DNA from: Amphritea atlantica
GTDB lineage: Bacteria > Pseudomonadota > Gammaproteobacteria > Pseudomonadales > Balneatricaceae
Direction of reading: 5' to 3'
Length of the DNA stretch: 64,000 nt
Assembly (NCBI GenBank): GCA_024397875.1
Contig: CP073344.1
Coordinates: 2,037,001 to 2,101,000 of the forward strand
Part shown: piece after piece, positions 20,235-28,959 of the stretch
Layout: each line of letters opens with the position of its first letter
How positions within the stretch are numbered: the first letter of the stretch is position 1
Program-made: the position numbers and the translations under genes
The notes under the pieces: model-generated
What the model saw: the letters and a program-made list of their open reading frames with translations, nothing else
Database searches by the model: none
Told to the model about the DNA's origin: nothing

Positions 20235-20694
20235 GACCTGTACCGCGGTCACAGACGATAAGAGCAGTGCCATAGGCAAGTACTTCTACCGAACCGATGG
20301 CATTCTTACGTCCTTTCGATATAGACGCGGTTTCATACTTTACGTTGAACACATAGTCAGCCCCCATCGCCTGCGCCTGCTCTTTCATGCGCAACATCGA
20401 TTCCCGCCGGGCACGATCCAACAGCGATTCATAGGAGGTCACCCTGCCACCCAGAAGGTTACGCAGCGCAGCGATAAAACGTTTAAAGTAGTCTACCGAG
20501 ACAACGGTATTACCGGTCACCAGACACTGATCAAACCGTTTATCGGTTGGAGGAAAGCGACTGGCAATGGCTGGCATACCGCTGAGACGCTTTTCGCGCT
20601 GAATAATGGATTTGTAATGGCGCTTCTCGGCCATCTGACCAACCAGATAGCCTAGGGTCATTAGCACCAGAAATATGATCAGATTCGTCATCAT
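20224..20694 (-). CDS. YbjQ-like (heavy-metal-binding-domain) protein with N-terminal membrane helix
   Basis: The protein is 156 aa. Residues 4-20 form a transmembrane helix (LIIFLVLMTLGYLVG). The rest is a YbjQ/UPF0145-type domain: GNTVVSVDYFKRFIAALRNLLGGRVTSYESLLDRARRES-type core and AMGADYVFNVKYET. YbjQ proteins form pentameric rings in solved structures; their function is uncertain. It starts five bases after the preceding gene and overlaps the protease gene, so the three are probably co-expressed. Confidence 0.85.
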   Translation of the reverse strand: MMTNLIIFLVLMTLGYLVGQMAEKRHYKSIIQREKRLSGMPAIASRFPPTDKRFDQCLVTGNTVVSVDYFKRFIAALRNLLGGRVTSYESLLDRARRESMLRMKEQAQAMGADYVFNVKYETASISKGRKNAIGSVEVLAYGTALIVCDRGTGHEI

Positions 20695-20699
20695 GAGGA

Positions 20700-21014
20700 T
20701 TACTCCAGGATCACCGCTGAACCGTAGACATAGATCTCAGCGGCGCCCTGAGCCACTGAGGAGGTGGAAAAACGGACATTGAGTATCGCATTGGCCCCCA
20801 TCGCTGCGGCCTGTTGCTGCATCCGCTCCATCGCCTCTTCGCGGGACTCCTGCAACAACTCGGTATAGCCTTTTAGTTCACCACCGAAAATATTCTTCAG
20901 CCCTGCCATAATGTCGCGCCCCACATGCTTGGCGCGAACCGAACTACCCTGAACCAATCCGAGATGGGTGTTAACCTGTTTACCCGGCAGTATCTCCATA
21001 TTGCTGATCAGCAT
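20700..21014 (-). CDS. YbjQ-family protein (soluble)
   Basis: The protein is 104 aa, the typical YbjQ length. It contains GLVQGSSVRAKHVGRDIMAG, the acidic helix LLQESREEAMERM and the closing AAAMGANAILNVRF, shared with the next gene. GGAG precedes ATG at 21014. It is the first gene of the YbjQ-YbjQ-M48 operon. Confidence 0.9.
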   Translation of the reverse strand: MLISNMEILPGKQVNTHLGLVQGSSVRAKHVGRDIMAGLKNIFGGELKGYTELLQESREEAMERMQQQAAAMGANAILNVRFSTSSVAQGAAEIYVYGSAVILE

Positions 21015-21218
21015 CGTGATCTCCTTATTCTGTTAACTGAATAGTGCGCCCTGTCTGAGCCGTCCGAAAATTATATAGCCTAACCCTTCGTTTATATCTG
21101 CCGCACAACACACAACACTGATATTGACGCCTGGCGCTGATGGGCAACCGGTTCCGATATTAAATCCTGAAACTCAGGGTTACACGGCGAAGCCGTCTAT
21201 TATGTGCCGGAGTCACCT

Positions 21219-22151
21219 TTAAGTCGCCGCCACATCGCCAATCAGGTTACGCAGCCACTGATGAGCAACGTTGTGTTGCAACAGCGGGCTCCAGGCCATC
21301 TTCAGTTCAAAGTCAGGAATATGGAACGGCGGCTTTTTTATAATCAGTCGAGGGTTATCCGACTGAGCGGTGGCGGCACGGGTTGGCACTGTAGCAATGA
21401 GTCCTTTCTGCTGCGCCATCAAAACCGCTGACTGATAATGCCGGGTAAAGACGGTAATCTGTCGCTTATGTCCCTCAGCCTCCAGCGCTTCATCGACCCA
21501 CCCCAGGCGTTTTATATCTTTCGGGGTAATCCCCATCCCCGCCCCCATACCGGTTTTGCTCACCCAGACATGTTTCGCCTGAAGATAGGTCTCCAGACAA
21601 AAGTTGTGCGATATCGGATTGTCGACGGCAAACAAACAGGAGAAACTATCGGTCCAGAGGGTTTTCTGATGGAACGACTGCGGCATCGTATCGAACCGGT
21701 TGATAACCAGATCGACCAGCCCCTGCTCTACCTCGGTAAAACTCATATCGCTGGGGGTCATAATATCCAGCACGATATTAGGCGCCTGCTTACGCAACCG
21801 TTTAAGCAAACGCGGCAGCAGAGTCGATTCTCCATAGTCACTGGTCATAATCCGGAACACCCGGTCACTGGTACTCGCATCAAAGGCACCGCTGGGTTCG
21901 ATAACCTGCTCCAGCGATGCAAGTATTTCCCGCAACAGTGGCTGAAGTGTCTGGGCACGCTCGGTGGGCGCCATCCCCTCACTGGTGCGGACCAACAGGG
22001 GATCACCCAGCGTCTCTCTTAAACGACGCAGGCCATTGCTCATGGCAGGCTGGGTAATCCCCAGCAAACTGGCCGAACGGGTGACATTTCGCTCCCTGAG
22101 CAGTACATCAAGGTACACCAGAAGATTCAGATCGATCTGATCAAGTTTCAT
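21219..22151 (-). CDS. LysR-family transcriptional regulator divergent from aceA
   Basis: The protein is 310 aa. The N-terminal winged HTH begins DLNLLVYLDVLLRERNVTRSA and contains ITQPAMSNGLRRLRE (residues 5-65). The C-terminal effector domain follows from about 92. The DLNLL and MSNGLRRLRE style resembles the NodD/LeuO-like branch. It is divergent from isocitrate lyase with 174 bp between them and an ATTCA-N5-TGAAT site in the gap, so control of aceA is possible. The effector is unknown. Confidence 0.92.
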   Translation of the reverse strand: MKLDQIDLNLLVYLDVLLRERNVTRSASLLGITQPAMSNGLRRLRETLGDPLLVRTSEGMAPTERAQTLQPLLREILASLEQVIEPSGAFDASTSDRVFRIMTSDYGESTLLPRLLKRLRKQAPNIVLDIMTPSDMSFTEVEQGLVDLVINRFDTMPQSFHQKTLWTDSFSCLFAVDNPISHNFCLETYLQAKHVWVSKTGMGAGMGITPKDIKRLGWVDEALEAEGHKRQITVFTRHYQSAVLMAQQKGLIATVPTRAATAQSDNPRLIIKKPPFHIPDFELKMAWSPLLQHNVAHQWLRNLIGDVAAT

Positions 22152-22195
22152 ACAAAGTCCGCCATTACTGTTACCCAGCTTATCTCAATATTAAC

Positions 22196-22210
22196 ATTCA
22201 CAAAATGAAT
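22196..22210. promoter_or_regulatory. Candidate LysR-type binding site between lysR-type gene and aceA
   Basis: ATTCA-CAAAA-TGAAT is a 15-base interrupted palindrome containing the T-N11-A pattern of LysR regulators, 45 bases upstream of the regulator start. Confidence 0.4.
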
Positions 22211-22325
22211 ACTCCATATAATAGCCATTTATTTCCTTTATGTTAATAGCAGGCATAGAATAGATTTCATACCAAATAACAGAGCAGCACACACAGCTGC
22301 CAAATAAAAGAGAGAAGGAAACGCC

Positions 22326-23921
22326 ATGTCTACTCTGAATAAAGATATCGAAACAGTTGCCGCACTGAAAGAGACCTACGGCTCTGCCTGGAATGCGATC
22401 AACCCTGAATACGCTGCCCGCATGCGTGCTCAGAACAAATTCAAAACCGGTCTGGATATCGCTAAGTACACCGCTGCGATCATGCGCAAAGACATGGAAC
22501 GTTACGACAACGACTCTTCTCAGTACACTCAGTCTCTGGGTTGCTGGCACGGTTTCATCGGTCAGCAGAAGATGATCTCTATTAAGAAGCACTTCAACAG
22601 CACTGACCGTCGTTACCTTTACCTGTCAGGCTGGATGGTAGCAGCGCTGCGGTCTGAGTTTGGTCCCCTGCCAGACCAGTCTATGCACGAAAAAACCTCC
22701 GTGGCTTCCCTGATCGAAGAGCTGTACACCTTCCTGCGTCAGGCCGATGCCCGTGAACTGGGTGGTCTGTTCCGTGAACTGGATGCAGCGCGTAAAGCGG
22801 GCGACCAGACGGCTGAAGCGGCCACTCAGGACAAGATTGATAACCACATGACCCACGTCGTGCCAATCATCGCCGATATCGATGCCGGTTTCGGTAACGC
22901 TGAAGCGACCTACCTGATGGCTAAGCAGATGATCGAAGCCGGTGCCTGCTGTATCCAGATTGAGAACCAGGTGTCTGATGAGAAGCAGTGTGGTCACCAG
23001 GACGGTAAGGTAACCGTACCTCATGAAGACTTCCTGGCGAAGATCCGTGCAGTACGTTACGCCTTCCTTGAGCTGGGTGTGGATGACGGTGTCATCGTGG
23101 CCCGTACCGACTCTCTGGGTGCCGGCCTGACCAAGCAGATCGCTGTGACTAATGAGCCAGGCGACCTGGGCGACCAGTACAACAGCTTCCTGGATTGCGA
23201 AGAAGTGTCCCCTGCCGATATGAAGAACGGTGATGTGGTACTCAACCGCGACGGCAAGCTGCTGCGTCCTAAGCGTCTGCCATCCAACCTGTTCCAGTTC
23301 CGTGCCGGCACCGGTGAAGACCGTTGCGTACTGGACTGCATCACCTCGCTGCAGAACGGTGCTGACCTGCTGTGGATCGAGACTGAAAAACCTCACGTGG
23401 GCCAGATCGGCAACATGGTTAACCGTATCCGTGAAGTCTGCCCGAATGCCAAGCTGGTGTATAACAACAGCCCATCATTCAACTGGACACTGAACTTCCG
23501 TCAGCAGGTGTTTGATGCGATGGTTGAAGAAGGTAAAGACGTATCGGCTTACAACCGCGACAACCTGATGTCGGTTGAATACGATGAGACTGAACTGTCT
23601 GCCATTGCCGATGAGAAGATCCGTACCTTCCAGGCCGATGCGGCGCGTGAAGCGGGTATCTTCCATCACCTGATCACCCTGCCGACTTACCACACCGCGG
23701 CGCTGTCTACTGACAACCTGGCGAAAGAGTACTTCGGTGAGCAGGGCATGCTGGGCTACGTAGCTGGCGTACAGCGTAAGGAGATCCGTCAGGGTATCGC
23801 CTGTGTTAAGCACCAGAACATGGCCGGTTCCGATATGGGCGATGATCACAAAGAATACTTCGCCGGTGAAGCTGCACTGAAAGCCGCTGGTGAAGACAAC
23901 ACCATGAACCAGTTCGGTTAA
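22326..23921 (+). CDS. aceA: Isocitrate lyase (Pseudomonas-type, 531 aa)
   Basis: The protein is 531 aa, the long form found in Pseudomonas, about 100 residues longer than E. coli AceA. The active-site loop is SDEKQCGHQDGKVTVP with catalytic Cys near residue 222; the long-form enzymes have KQCGH in place of KKCGH. Other visible motifs are GYVAGVQRKEIRQG near the C-terminus and YNNSPSFNW. It cleaves isocitrate to succinate and glyoxylate, which lets cells grow on acetate or fatty acids. Codon use is highly biased, suggesting strong expression. GAGAAGGAAACGCC precedes the ATG. Malate synthase is not in the window. Confidence 0.97.
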   Translation: MSTLNKDIETVAALKETYGSAWNAINPEYAARMRAQNKFKTGLDIAKYTAAIMRKDMERYDNDSSQYTQSLGCWHGFIGQQKMISIKKHFNSTDRRYLYLSGWMVAALRSEFGPLPDQSMHEKTSVASLIEELYTFLRQADARELGGLFRELDAARKAGDQTAEAATQDKIDNHMTHVVPIIADIDAGFGNAEATYLMAKQMIEAGACCIQIENQVSDEKQCGHQDGKVTVPHEDFLAKIRAVRYAFLELGVDDGVIVARTDSLGAGLTKQIAVTNEPGDLGDQYNSFLDCEEVSPADMKNGDVVLNRDGKLLRPKRLPSNLFQFRAGTGEDRCVLDCITSLQNGADLLWIETEKPHVGQIGNMVNRIREVCPNAKLVYNNSPSFNWTLNFRQQVFDAMVEEGKDVSAYNRDNLMSVEYDETELSAIADEKIRTFQADAAREAGIFHHLITLPTYHTAALSTDNLAKEYFGEQGMLGYVAGVQRKEIRQGIACVKHQNMAGSDMGDDHKEYFAGEAALKAAGEDNTMNQFG

Positions 23922-23945
23922 TATCTGACCCGACTGTATGACAAC

Positions 23946-23973
23946 AAAGGACGCTTCGGCGTCCTTTTTTTTT
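23946..23973 (+). terminator. Intrinsic terminator of aceA
   Basis: AAAGGACGC-TTCG-GCGTCCTTT is a perfect stem with a TTCG tetraloop and a nine-base T-run. Confidence 0.95.
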
Positions 23974-24390
23974 ACTTTTTGAAAAACAACTTAGCGTGAA
24001 TATTAAGACTATCGTCGGTTCATGCGGTCTGAGCAAAACCTGACATCAAACACATAGCAGCGCCCTTTCTCAGCCGCAATAGCGACATCTGATACGCTGT
24101 AGATAGATCGCTAATGCGACCATCAATCTCGACAAACTCACCCACCGCTTCGCCCCCAAAGCAGATCCACGATGACTGGATAACCGTATTCTCAGGCGTT
24201 GTTACTCTTCTCTGCTGTTTGGGGCTGGGACAGTGTGCTCTGAAGATGCGGCTGCCTTTGATAAGCCGCGTCAGTTATTCCGGTATGGAATTTATCAGTA
24301 CCGGTAAGCGTATCGGCTATCGGTTCTCAGCGGTTAATACAACCGACAGCCGCAAGCCTTACAAACAAACAGACCAGGTTTGCTCAACGC
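23974..24390. other. Intergenic region between aceA and the hemerythrin operon
   Basis: About 415 bp without a gene I can support. A 116-codon open frame on the plus strand (24114-24464) runs through the downstream terminator and has no domain or binding site. Confidence 0.5.
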
Positions 24391-24424
24391 AAAAAAAGCT
24401 CCGGCAATGTTATTGCCAGAGCTT
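24391..24424 (-). terminator. Intrinsic terminator of the ligC-AKR-TRAP-hemerythrin operon
   Basis: On the minus strand AAGCTC-TGGCAA pairs with TTGCC-GGAGCTT and is followed by seven Ts. It lies 58 bases after the hemerythrin stop. Confidence 0.9.
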
Positions 24425-24482
24425 GTTATCCGCCATTGAACACGGCAACGACTATTCAGTCTGATAGAGACCAATAGCAGAA

Positions 24483-24896
24483 CTATTCTGCACCGTCGTT
24501 CTGCTGCCCGAGAATATAATCCCGATATTTCATATCCTCTTCGAGGATATGCTGACGCAGCCAGCGCTGCAGATAGCCGTTAACCGAATCACCAATAATA
24601 AATGGGCTCTGGGGGAAACGTGCGTAGGTTGAGCGTATAGTTTCCAACCACTCAACAAAGCTTTCGTGCTGTTTCAGGTGTTCCTCTAAACCGGGAAAAC
24701 CCGCGCTTTTCATGTACTCCTCTTCCCGGCTGAAGTGTCCACGGGTATACGCTTTCAGACGATCCAGAATCGAGTTGATATAATCATGGCTCATGTCCGC
24801 AGAATCAAGTTCATCTATCAGCGAAAACAACTCTTTGTGATCGTCATCAATACTGTGATCACCAACACTCAGATCACTGGTCCAGTTAATATTCAT
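24483..24896 (-). CDS. Bacteriohemerythrin (di-iron O2-binding protein)
   Basis: The protein is 137 aa, a single hemerythrin domain. The di-iron ligands are visible: H in VGDHSIDDDHKELF, H and E in GHFSREEEYM, the pair HLKQHESF, and HILEEDMKYRDYI at the end. Single-domain bacteriohemerythrins store, deliver or sense O2. The start codon is 12 bases after the dctM stop and its AGGAG overlaps that stop, so it is translationally coupled to the TRAP transporter genes. The operon feeds an O2-dependent ring-cleavage pathway, so an O2-supply or sensing role is tempting but unproven. Confidence 0.93.
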   Translation of the reverse strand: MNINWTSDLSVGDHSIDDDHKELFSLIDELDSADMSHDYINSILDRLKAYTRGHFSREEEYMKSAGFPGLEEHLKQHESFVEWLETIRSTYARFPQSPFIIGDSVNGYLQRWLRQHILEEDMKYRDYILGQQNDGAE

Positions 24897-24908
24897 AGCC
24901 TATGACTC

Positions 24909-26195
24909 CTATAGCAGACCGAGGGCCAGCATTGGAAAAGCGATAATCAAACCCAGTCGCACGATATCTGACAGCACAAACGGGAACACCCCTTTAAAAA
25001 TATCCTTTATCGGGATATCCGGCGCAACCGATTTTATAACAAACACATTCATTCCCACCGGGGGTGTAATCAAGCCCAGCTCTACGGTGATCACAGCAAC
25101 GATGCCAAACCAGATCGGATCAAAACCAGCGGCTTGTATCAGCGGGTAGACGACCGGAACGGTCAACAGCAACATTGCAATACTGTCCATCACACAGCCC
25201 AGCAAGATAAACAGCAGCAGAACACAGAACAACACCATATAGGGCGTCAGGTGCATGCTATCGACAAGCTCAACCAACGAAAATGAGATACGCGAAACGG
25301 AAAGAAAATACCCGAAAATCTCAGCACCAATGATCATGAAAAAAATCATTGCTGACATAAACAGGGTTTCTTCTACAGCTTCCTTAAACTGCTTAAAGCC
25401 CATACCCCGGAAGAGCGCGATAAAGAAAGTACCCGCAGCACCAACAGACGCAGCCTCAGTCGGCGTAAATAAACCGGTGTAAATACCGCCAATGATCAAT
25501 GCAAATACAGCGGTAAAAGGCACCAACCCCTTCAGACCTGCCAGTTTTTCGATCAGCGAGGTTTTTTGCCCTGGCTGCGCCAGATGTGGGAAAAGAAACA
25601 CCACAATAGCGATCGTCACGCAGTAGAGAGCCAACCCCAACAGGCCAGGAATTACACCCGCAATAAACATCTGCCCCACCGACTGTTCCGTAATCAGTGC
25701 ATAGAGCAGCAGCGCGATAGAGGGCGGAATCATAATACCTAATGTGCCACCCGCAGCCAGAGTACCCGACGCCAGCGACTTGGCATATCCGTTTTTCTCC
25801 ATCTCCGGCAGTGCCACACGAGACATACTCGCAGCGGTCGCCAGAGAGGAGCCTGAAATAGCCGAGAAAATGCCACATGAAGTCACCGCAGCAAGCGCCA
25901 TACCACCACGCCAGCTACCAAACAGCGTACGTGCGCCCTCAAACAGCTCCTGCGACATTTTAGCCTTGGAGGCAAAAACCCCCATCAGGATGAACATAGG
26001 AATAGGACTGAAACTATAATTGGACAAGGTTTCGAACGGACCACTATCGAGGATAGACAGTGCTGGCTCAAACGCGACGATCCAGCCAAAACCGATAAAG
26101 CCCGTCAACGCCATCGCCAGAGCAATAGGCATCCGAATAGCGATCATCGCCAACATGCCAATAATACAGATAAAACCAATAAGTGATCCGCTCAT
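24909..26195 (-). CDS. dctM: TRAP transporter large permease, DctM
   Basis: The protein is 428 aa with about twelve hydrophobic segments. Family signatures are IPMFILMGVFASKAKMSQ, SGIFSAISGSSLATAASMSRVALPEM-type sequence, GTLAAGGTLGIMIPPSI, and LGLITPPVGMNVFVI near the C-terminus. DctM is the Na+-driven transport subunit. It overlaps dctQ by four bases (ATGA). The substrate is set by the upstream DctP and is probably an aromatic or dicarboxylic acid of the adjacent pathway. Confidence 0.95.
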   Translation of the reverse strand: MSGSLIGFICIIGMLAMIAIRMPIALAMALTGFIGFGWIVAFEPALSILDSGPFETLSNYSFSPIPMFILMGVFASKAKMSQELFEGARTLFGSWRGGMALAAVTSCGIFSAISGSSLATAASMSRVALPEMEKNGYAKSLASGTLAAGGTLGIMIPPSIALLLYALITEQSVGQMFIAGVIPGLLGLALYCVTIAIVVFLFPHLAQPGQKTSLIEKLAGLKGLVPFTAVFALIIGGIYTGLFTPTEAASVGAAGTFFIALFRGMGFKQFKEAVEETLFMSAMIFFMIIGAEIFGYFLSVSRISFSLVELVDSMHLTPYMVLFCVLLLFILLGCVMDSIAMLLLTVPVVYPLIQAAGFDPIWFGIVAVITVELGLITPPVGMNVFVIKSVAPDIPIKDIFKGVFPFVLSDIVRLGLIIAFPMLALGLL

Positions 26196-26707
26196 GACTG
26201 GTGCACCTCTTTACGGAAGAAAAACAGACGAACACTGATCAGCAGTGCCGCGAGTGCGAGAAAAGCTGTGGCAAAAGAGGTAATGCCATAAAGATAACTG
26301 AGCGGGATCAGGAGATCCTGAGTTGTCTCACCCGACATCTCAGCCTGGCCTACCGCATGATAAAAGCGATAACTCATACCGCCGCCAAGCATCACAAACC
26401 CAAGCATATAAATGCCTTCGAGCCAGGCCTTCCAGCGAGAGGATAAATTCTCGGTAAACAGATCAACAATTACCTGTGAACGGCCTACGGAGTATGGCAG
26501 CGCAAACACAACCATAAAAAGCAGCCCATATTTAATCAGCTCGACACCACCTATAAAGGTCAGATCTATAGATCCCTCCGTCACTTTAAACAGTGCACGG
26601 GACAGGACGTCGGCGAGAGTGATAAACATCATAGAGACAAGAATCGCGCCGCTGATCACATGCATTGCATGAGTCACCCGATCAAACAGCCGGCTGAATG
26701 CCATCAT
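26192..26707 (-). CDS. dctQ: TRAP transporter small permease, DctQ
   Basis: The protein is 171 aa from ATG at 26707, chosen because GTGGAG lies six bases upstream; an in-frame start at 26764 lacks this. Four transmembrane segments are visible (about residues 15-38, 55-72, 90-110 and 132-155). ELIKYGLLFMVVFALPYSVGRSQ is the conserved core between the first helices. DctQ links the binding protein to the large permease. The stop overlaps the dctM start. Confidence 0.92.
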   Translation of the reverse strand: MMAFSRLFDRVTHAMHVISGAILVSMMFITLADVLSRALFKVTEGSIDLTFIGGVELIKYGLLFMVVFALPYSVGRSQVIVDLFTENLSSRWKAWLEGIYMLGFVMLGGGMSYRFYHAVGQAEMSGETTQDLLIPLSYLYGITSFATAFLALAALLISVRLFFFRKEVHQS

Positions 26708-26811
26708 AATATACTCCACTATCCGGAATAAAAGAGACGGGGCTCGGCCAAATGTTACAGGCAAGCCCCTGCCCGACTCTTCATTAAGAATAGCCGGGAT
26801 TGGAATAGAAC

Positions 26812-27834
26812 TTAGTTACAGCCAGATGACAACTCTTGTGCGCGAGCGTATATCATACGTGCAGGTAACCCTTTAGCTTCCAGTTCAGACAGGTACTCTT
26901 CGATTGCCTGATCAATAACCGGCTTCCAGTCCGGGTTATCAATACCACCTTCAACAGAATAGATTTTATCGCCGTTCTCAACCGCCTGAGCGCGACCTTT
27001 CACATCGAGATCATCAAATACCTTAGCCGCACGCTGTGACCATTCAGTGCCGGAATTATCGTCCAGAACTTTCTGCAGATCGGCAGGCATCTTGTTATAC
27101 ACATCTTTGTTCATGGTCATCAGGAACGACAGTGTATACAGGCCACCCACTTCAGTGTGGTTGCGTGCCAGTTCATTTATACGAAAAACCAACTGACCTT
27201 CCCACGGCAATGAAACACCATCTATAACACCACGCTGAACAGACTGATACGCCTGTGGTGCAGGCATTCCTACGGGTTGTGCTCCCAGACCTTCCAGCAG
27301 TTTTGCAACCACTGCAGTCGGTCGACGGATTCGCAGCCCTTCAAAATCCGAAGGTTTCTGAATCAGTTTTTCAGTGGTATGGATATGACCCGCTCCATGC
27401 GTAAAGAAGAACAGCGGATGAGTTTCTTTATACTCATCCACGATCAGCCCTTCATCATAAAGGCCCTGAATAATACAGGAGCCATTGGCAGCATTTTTTG
27501 CAATACCCGGGAGTTCTACCACCTGAGTCAGCGGGAAACGATTGGCGGTGTAGCCCTGTATCGTCATGGTGACATCCGCAATACGGTTTTTAACCGCATC
27601 ATATTGCGCGGGAGGCTTCGCCAGGGTTGAAGATGGATAGACTTCAACTTCAATACGCCCCTCGGAATCCGCTTTAACTTTATCCGCCCATGCCTGAGCG
27701 ATATTTTTATGCTGGCCCGCAACCGGTGGGAAAAAGTGCGCCAGACGCAATGTGTACTCAGCCGCTTGGGCTGGAACCTGAATCAACAGGGCAGCCGTTA
27801 ACGCCATTGCTGTTTTCAGCAGGGGCTTTTTCAT
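26812..27834 (-). CDS. dctP: TRAP transporter periplasmic solute-binding protein, DctP
   Basis: The protein is 340 aa. The signal peptide is MKKPLLKTAMALTAALLIQV..AQA with cleavage before AEYTLRLAHF. The conserved ligand-binding Arg sits in GLRIRRPT near residue 175, and AYQSVQRGVIDGVSLPW is the usual hinge motif. Two Cys (NGSCIIQG and SSGCN at the end) could form a disulfide. An orphan paralogue at 51473-52498 shares these motifs and both Cys. The leader before the start is very AT-rich, so an internal promoter is possible. Likely ligand: a pathway-related carboxylate (inference). Confidence 0.95.
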   Translation of the reverse strand: MKKPLLKTAMALTAALLIQVPAQAAEYTLRLAHFFPPVAGQHKNIAQAWADKVKADSEGRIEVEVYPSSTLAKPPAQYDAVKNRIADVTMTIQGYTANRFPLTQVVELPGIAKNAANGSCIIQGLYDEGLIVDEYKETHPLFFFTHGAGHIHTTEKLIQKPSDFEGLRIRRPTAVVAKLLEGLGAQPVGMPAPQAYQSVQRGVIDGVSLPWEGQLVFRINELARNHTEVGGLYTLSFLMTMNKDVYNKMPADLQKVLDDNSGTEWSQRAAKVFDDLDVKGRAQAVENGDKIYSVEGGIDNPDWKPVIDQAIEEYLSELEAKGLPARMIYARAQELSSGCN

Positions 27835-27930
27835 GTGAGACTCCTCAGTAAAATTTTTATATTCTGATTTTTTAGTATTTTTATTTTTTATAATTTTATT
27901 TAACCGGCACAGATCCTGTTGTTGAGGCGC

Positions 27931-28923
27931 TTACATAAACTCCTCGGTATCAATTTCGGTCTGGGTTGCCGGGTTATAACGGGTGCCCGAGACCGTCTTC
28001 TGATTCATAATCTGATCCAGCTGCTCAAATGCTTCACTGCTCAGCTGAAGATCAACGGCACTGAAGTTTTCTGCCAGATGGTCAAGCCTTGTGGTGCCTG
28101 GAATCGGGACAATATTGTCGTCACGCCCTAACAGCCAGCTAAGCGCGAGTTGCGCCAGAGTCATATTTTCAGCTTCAGCAACCTTCTCCACGCGGCTCAG
28201 CAACTGCAGGTTTTCCGCATAATTATCAGCATAAAATCGCGGCATACCCCGGCGGATATCCTTCTCTTCAAGTGCACTTACATCACGAAGTTTGCCGGTC
28301 AGAAATGCTCTGGCTAGCGGGCTGAAAGCGACAAATGTGGTGCCTAGCTCACGACAGGTATCCAGAACGGCAATTTCAGGATTACGCGTCCACAATGAGT
28401 ATTCAGTCTGCACTGCGGCAATCGGGTGCACTTTATGGGCTTTCTTCAGGGTCTCAGCAGAGACCTCAGATAAACCAATATCACGAATTTTACCGGCAGC
28501 AACCAGGTCAGAAAGCGCGCCCACGCTATCTTCAATAGGCACATTTTTATCCCAGCGGTGCAGATAATAAAGATCAATCACATCGGTCTGCAGACGACGA
28601 AGGCTGTCTTCGCAGGTCTTTTTTATCACCTCAGGACGACCGTTAATTTCACGCACACCCGCAGCGTTTTTAAACATGCCGCACTTACTGGCCAGCACAA
28701 AATCATTGCGCCGCCCTTTCAGCACCTTGCCCAGCAAAGTCTCGTTATTACCGAAACCATACAGCGCTGCGGTATCCAGCATGCTGTAACCAAGATCGAG
28801 AGCCTGAAGCAGAATCTGCTCTGCCTCCTTCTCAGAAGGTGGCGTACCATAGGCGTGTGACAGGCTCATACAACCTAAGCCTATTGGTGAACACTCAAAA
28901 GAACCTAATTTGCGGGTCTTCAT
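27931..28923 (-). CDS. Aldo/keto reductase
   Basis: The protein is 330 aa. It has the AKR (beta/alpha)8 motifs: LDTAALYG (catalytic Asp and Tyr, about residues 52-58), VLASKCG (Lys, near 83), DLYYLHRWD (His, near 120) and IPIPGTTRL-type NADPH site seen as IVPIPGTTRLDHL near 275. It resembles the AKR13/YakC branch. It lies between ligC and dctP in one operon. It could reduce an aldehyde or keto intermediate related to protocatechuate catabolism, but no such step is needed in the known pathway. Confidence 0.93.
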   Translation of the reverse strand: MKTRKLGSFECSPIGLGCMSLSHAYGTPPSEKEAEQILLQALDLGYSMLDTAALYGFGNNETLLGKVLKGRRNDFVLASKCGMFKNAAGVREINGRPEVIKKTCEDSLRRLQTDVIDLYYLHRWDKNVPIEDSVGALSDLVAAGKIRDIGLSEVSAETLKKAHKVHPIAAVQTEYSLWTRNPEIAVLDTCRELGTTFVAFSPLARAFLTGKLRDVSALEEKDIRRGMPRFYADNYAENLQLLSRVEKVAEAENMTLAQLALSWLLGRDDNIVPIPGTTRLDHLAENFSAVDLQLSSEAFEQLDQIMNQKTVSGTRYNPATQTEIDTEEFM

Positions 28924-28959
28924 GAAAACACTCCCTCCTGCTTTCTTTGTGCTTCAGTA

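Noticed and set aside
22626..23396. 256-codon open frame antisense to aceA
   Set aside because: It is a shadow of strongly biased codons in a highly expressed gene. Similar antisense frames occur in both aconitase genes and katG.
24114..24464. 116-codon open frame between aceA and the hemerythrin operon
   Set aside because: It runs through a clear minus-strand terminator, has no binding site, and its composition (scattered Ser, Thr, Cys) matches no family.
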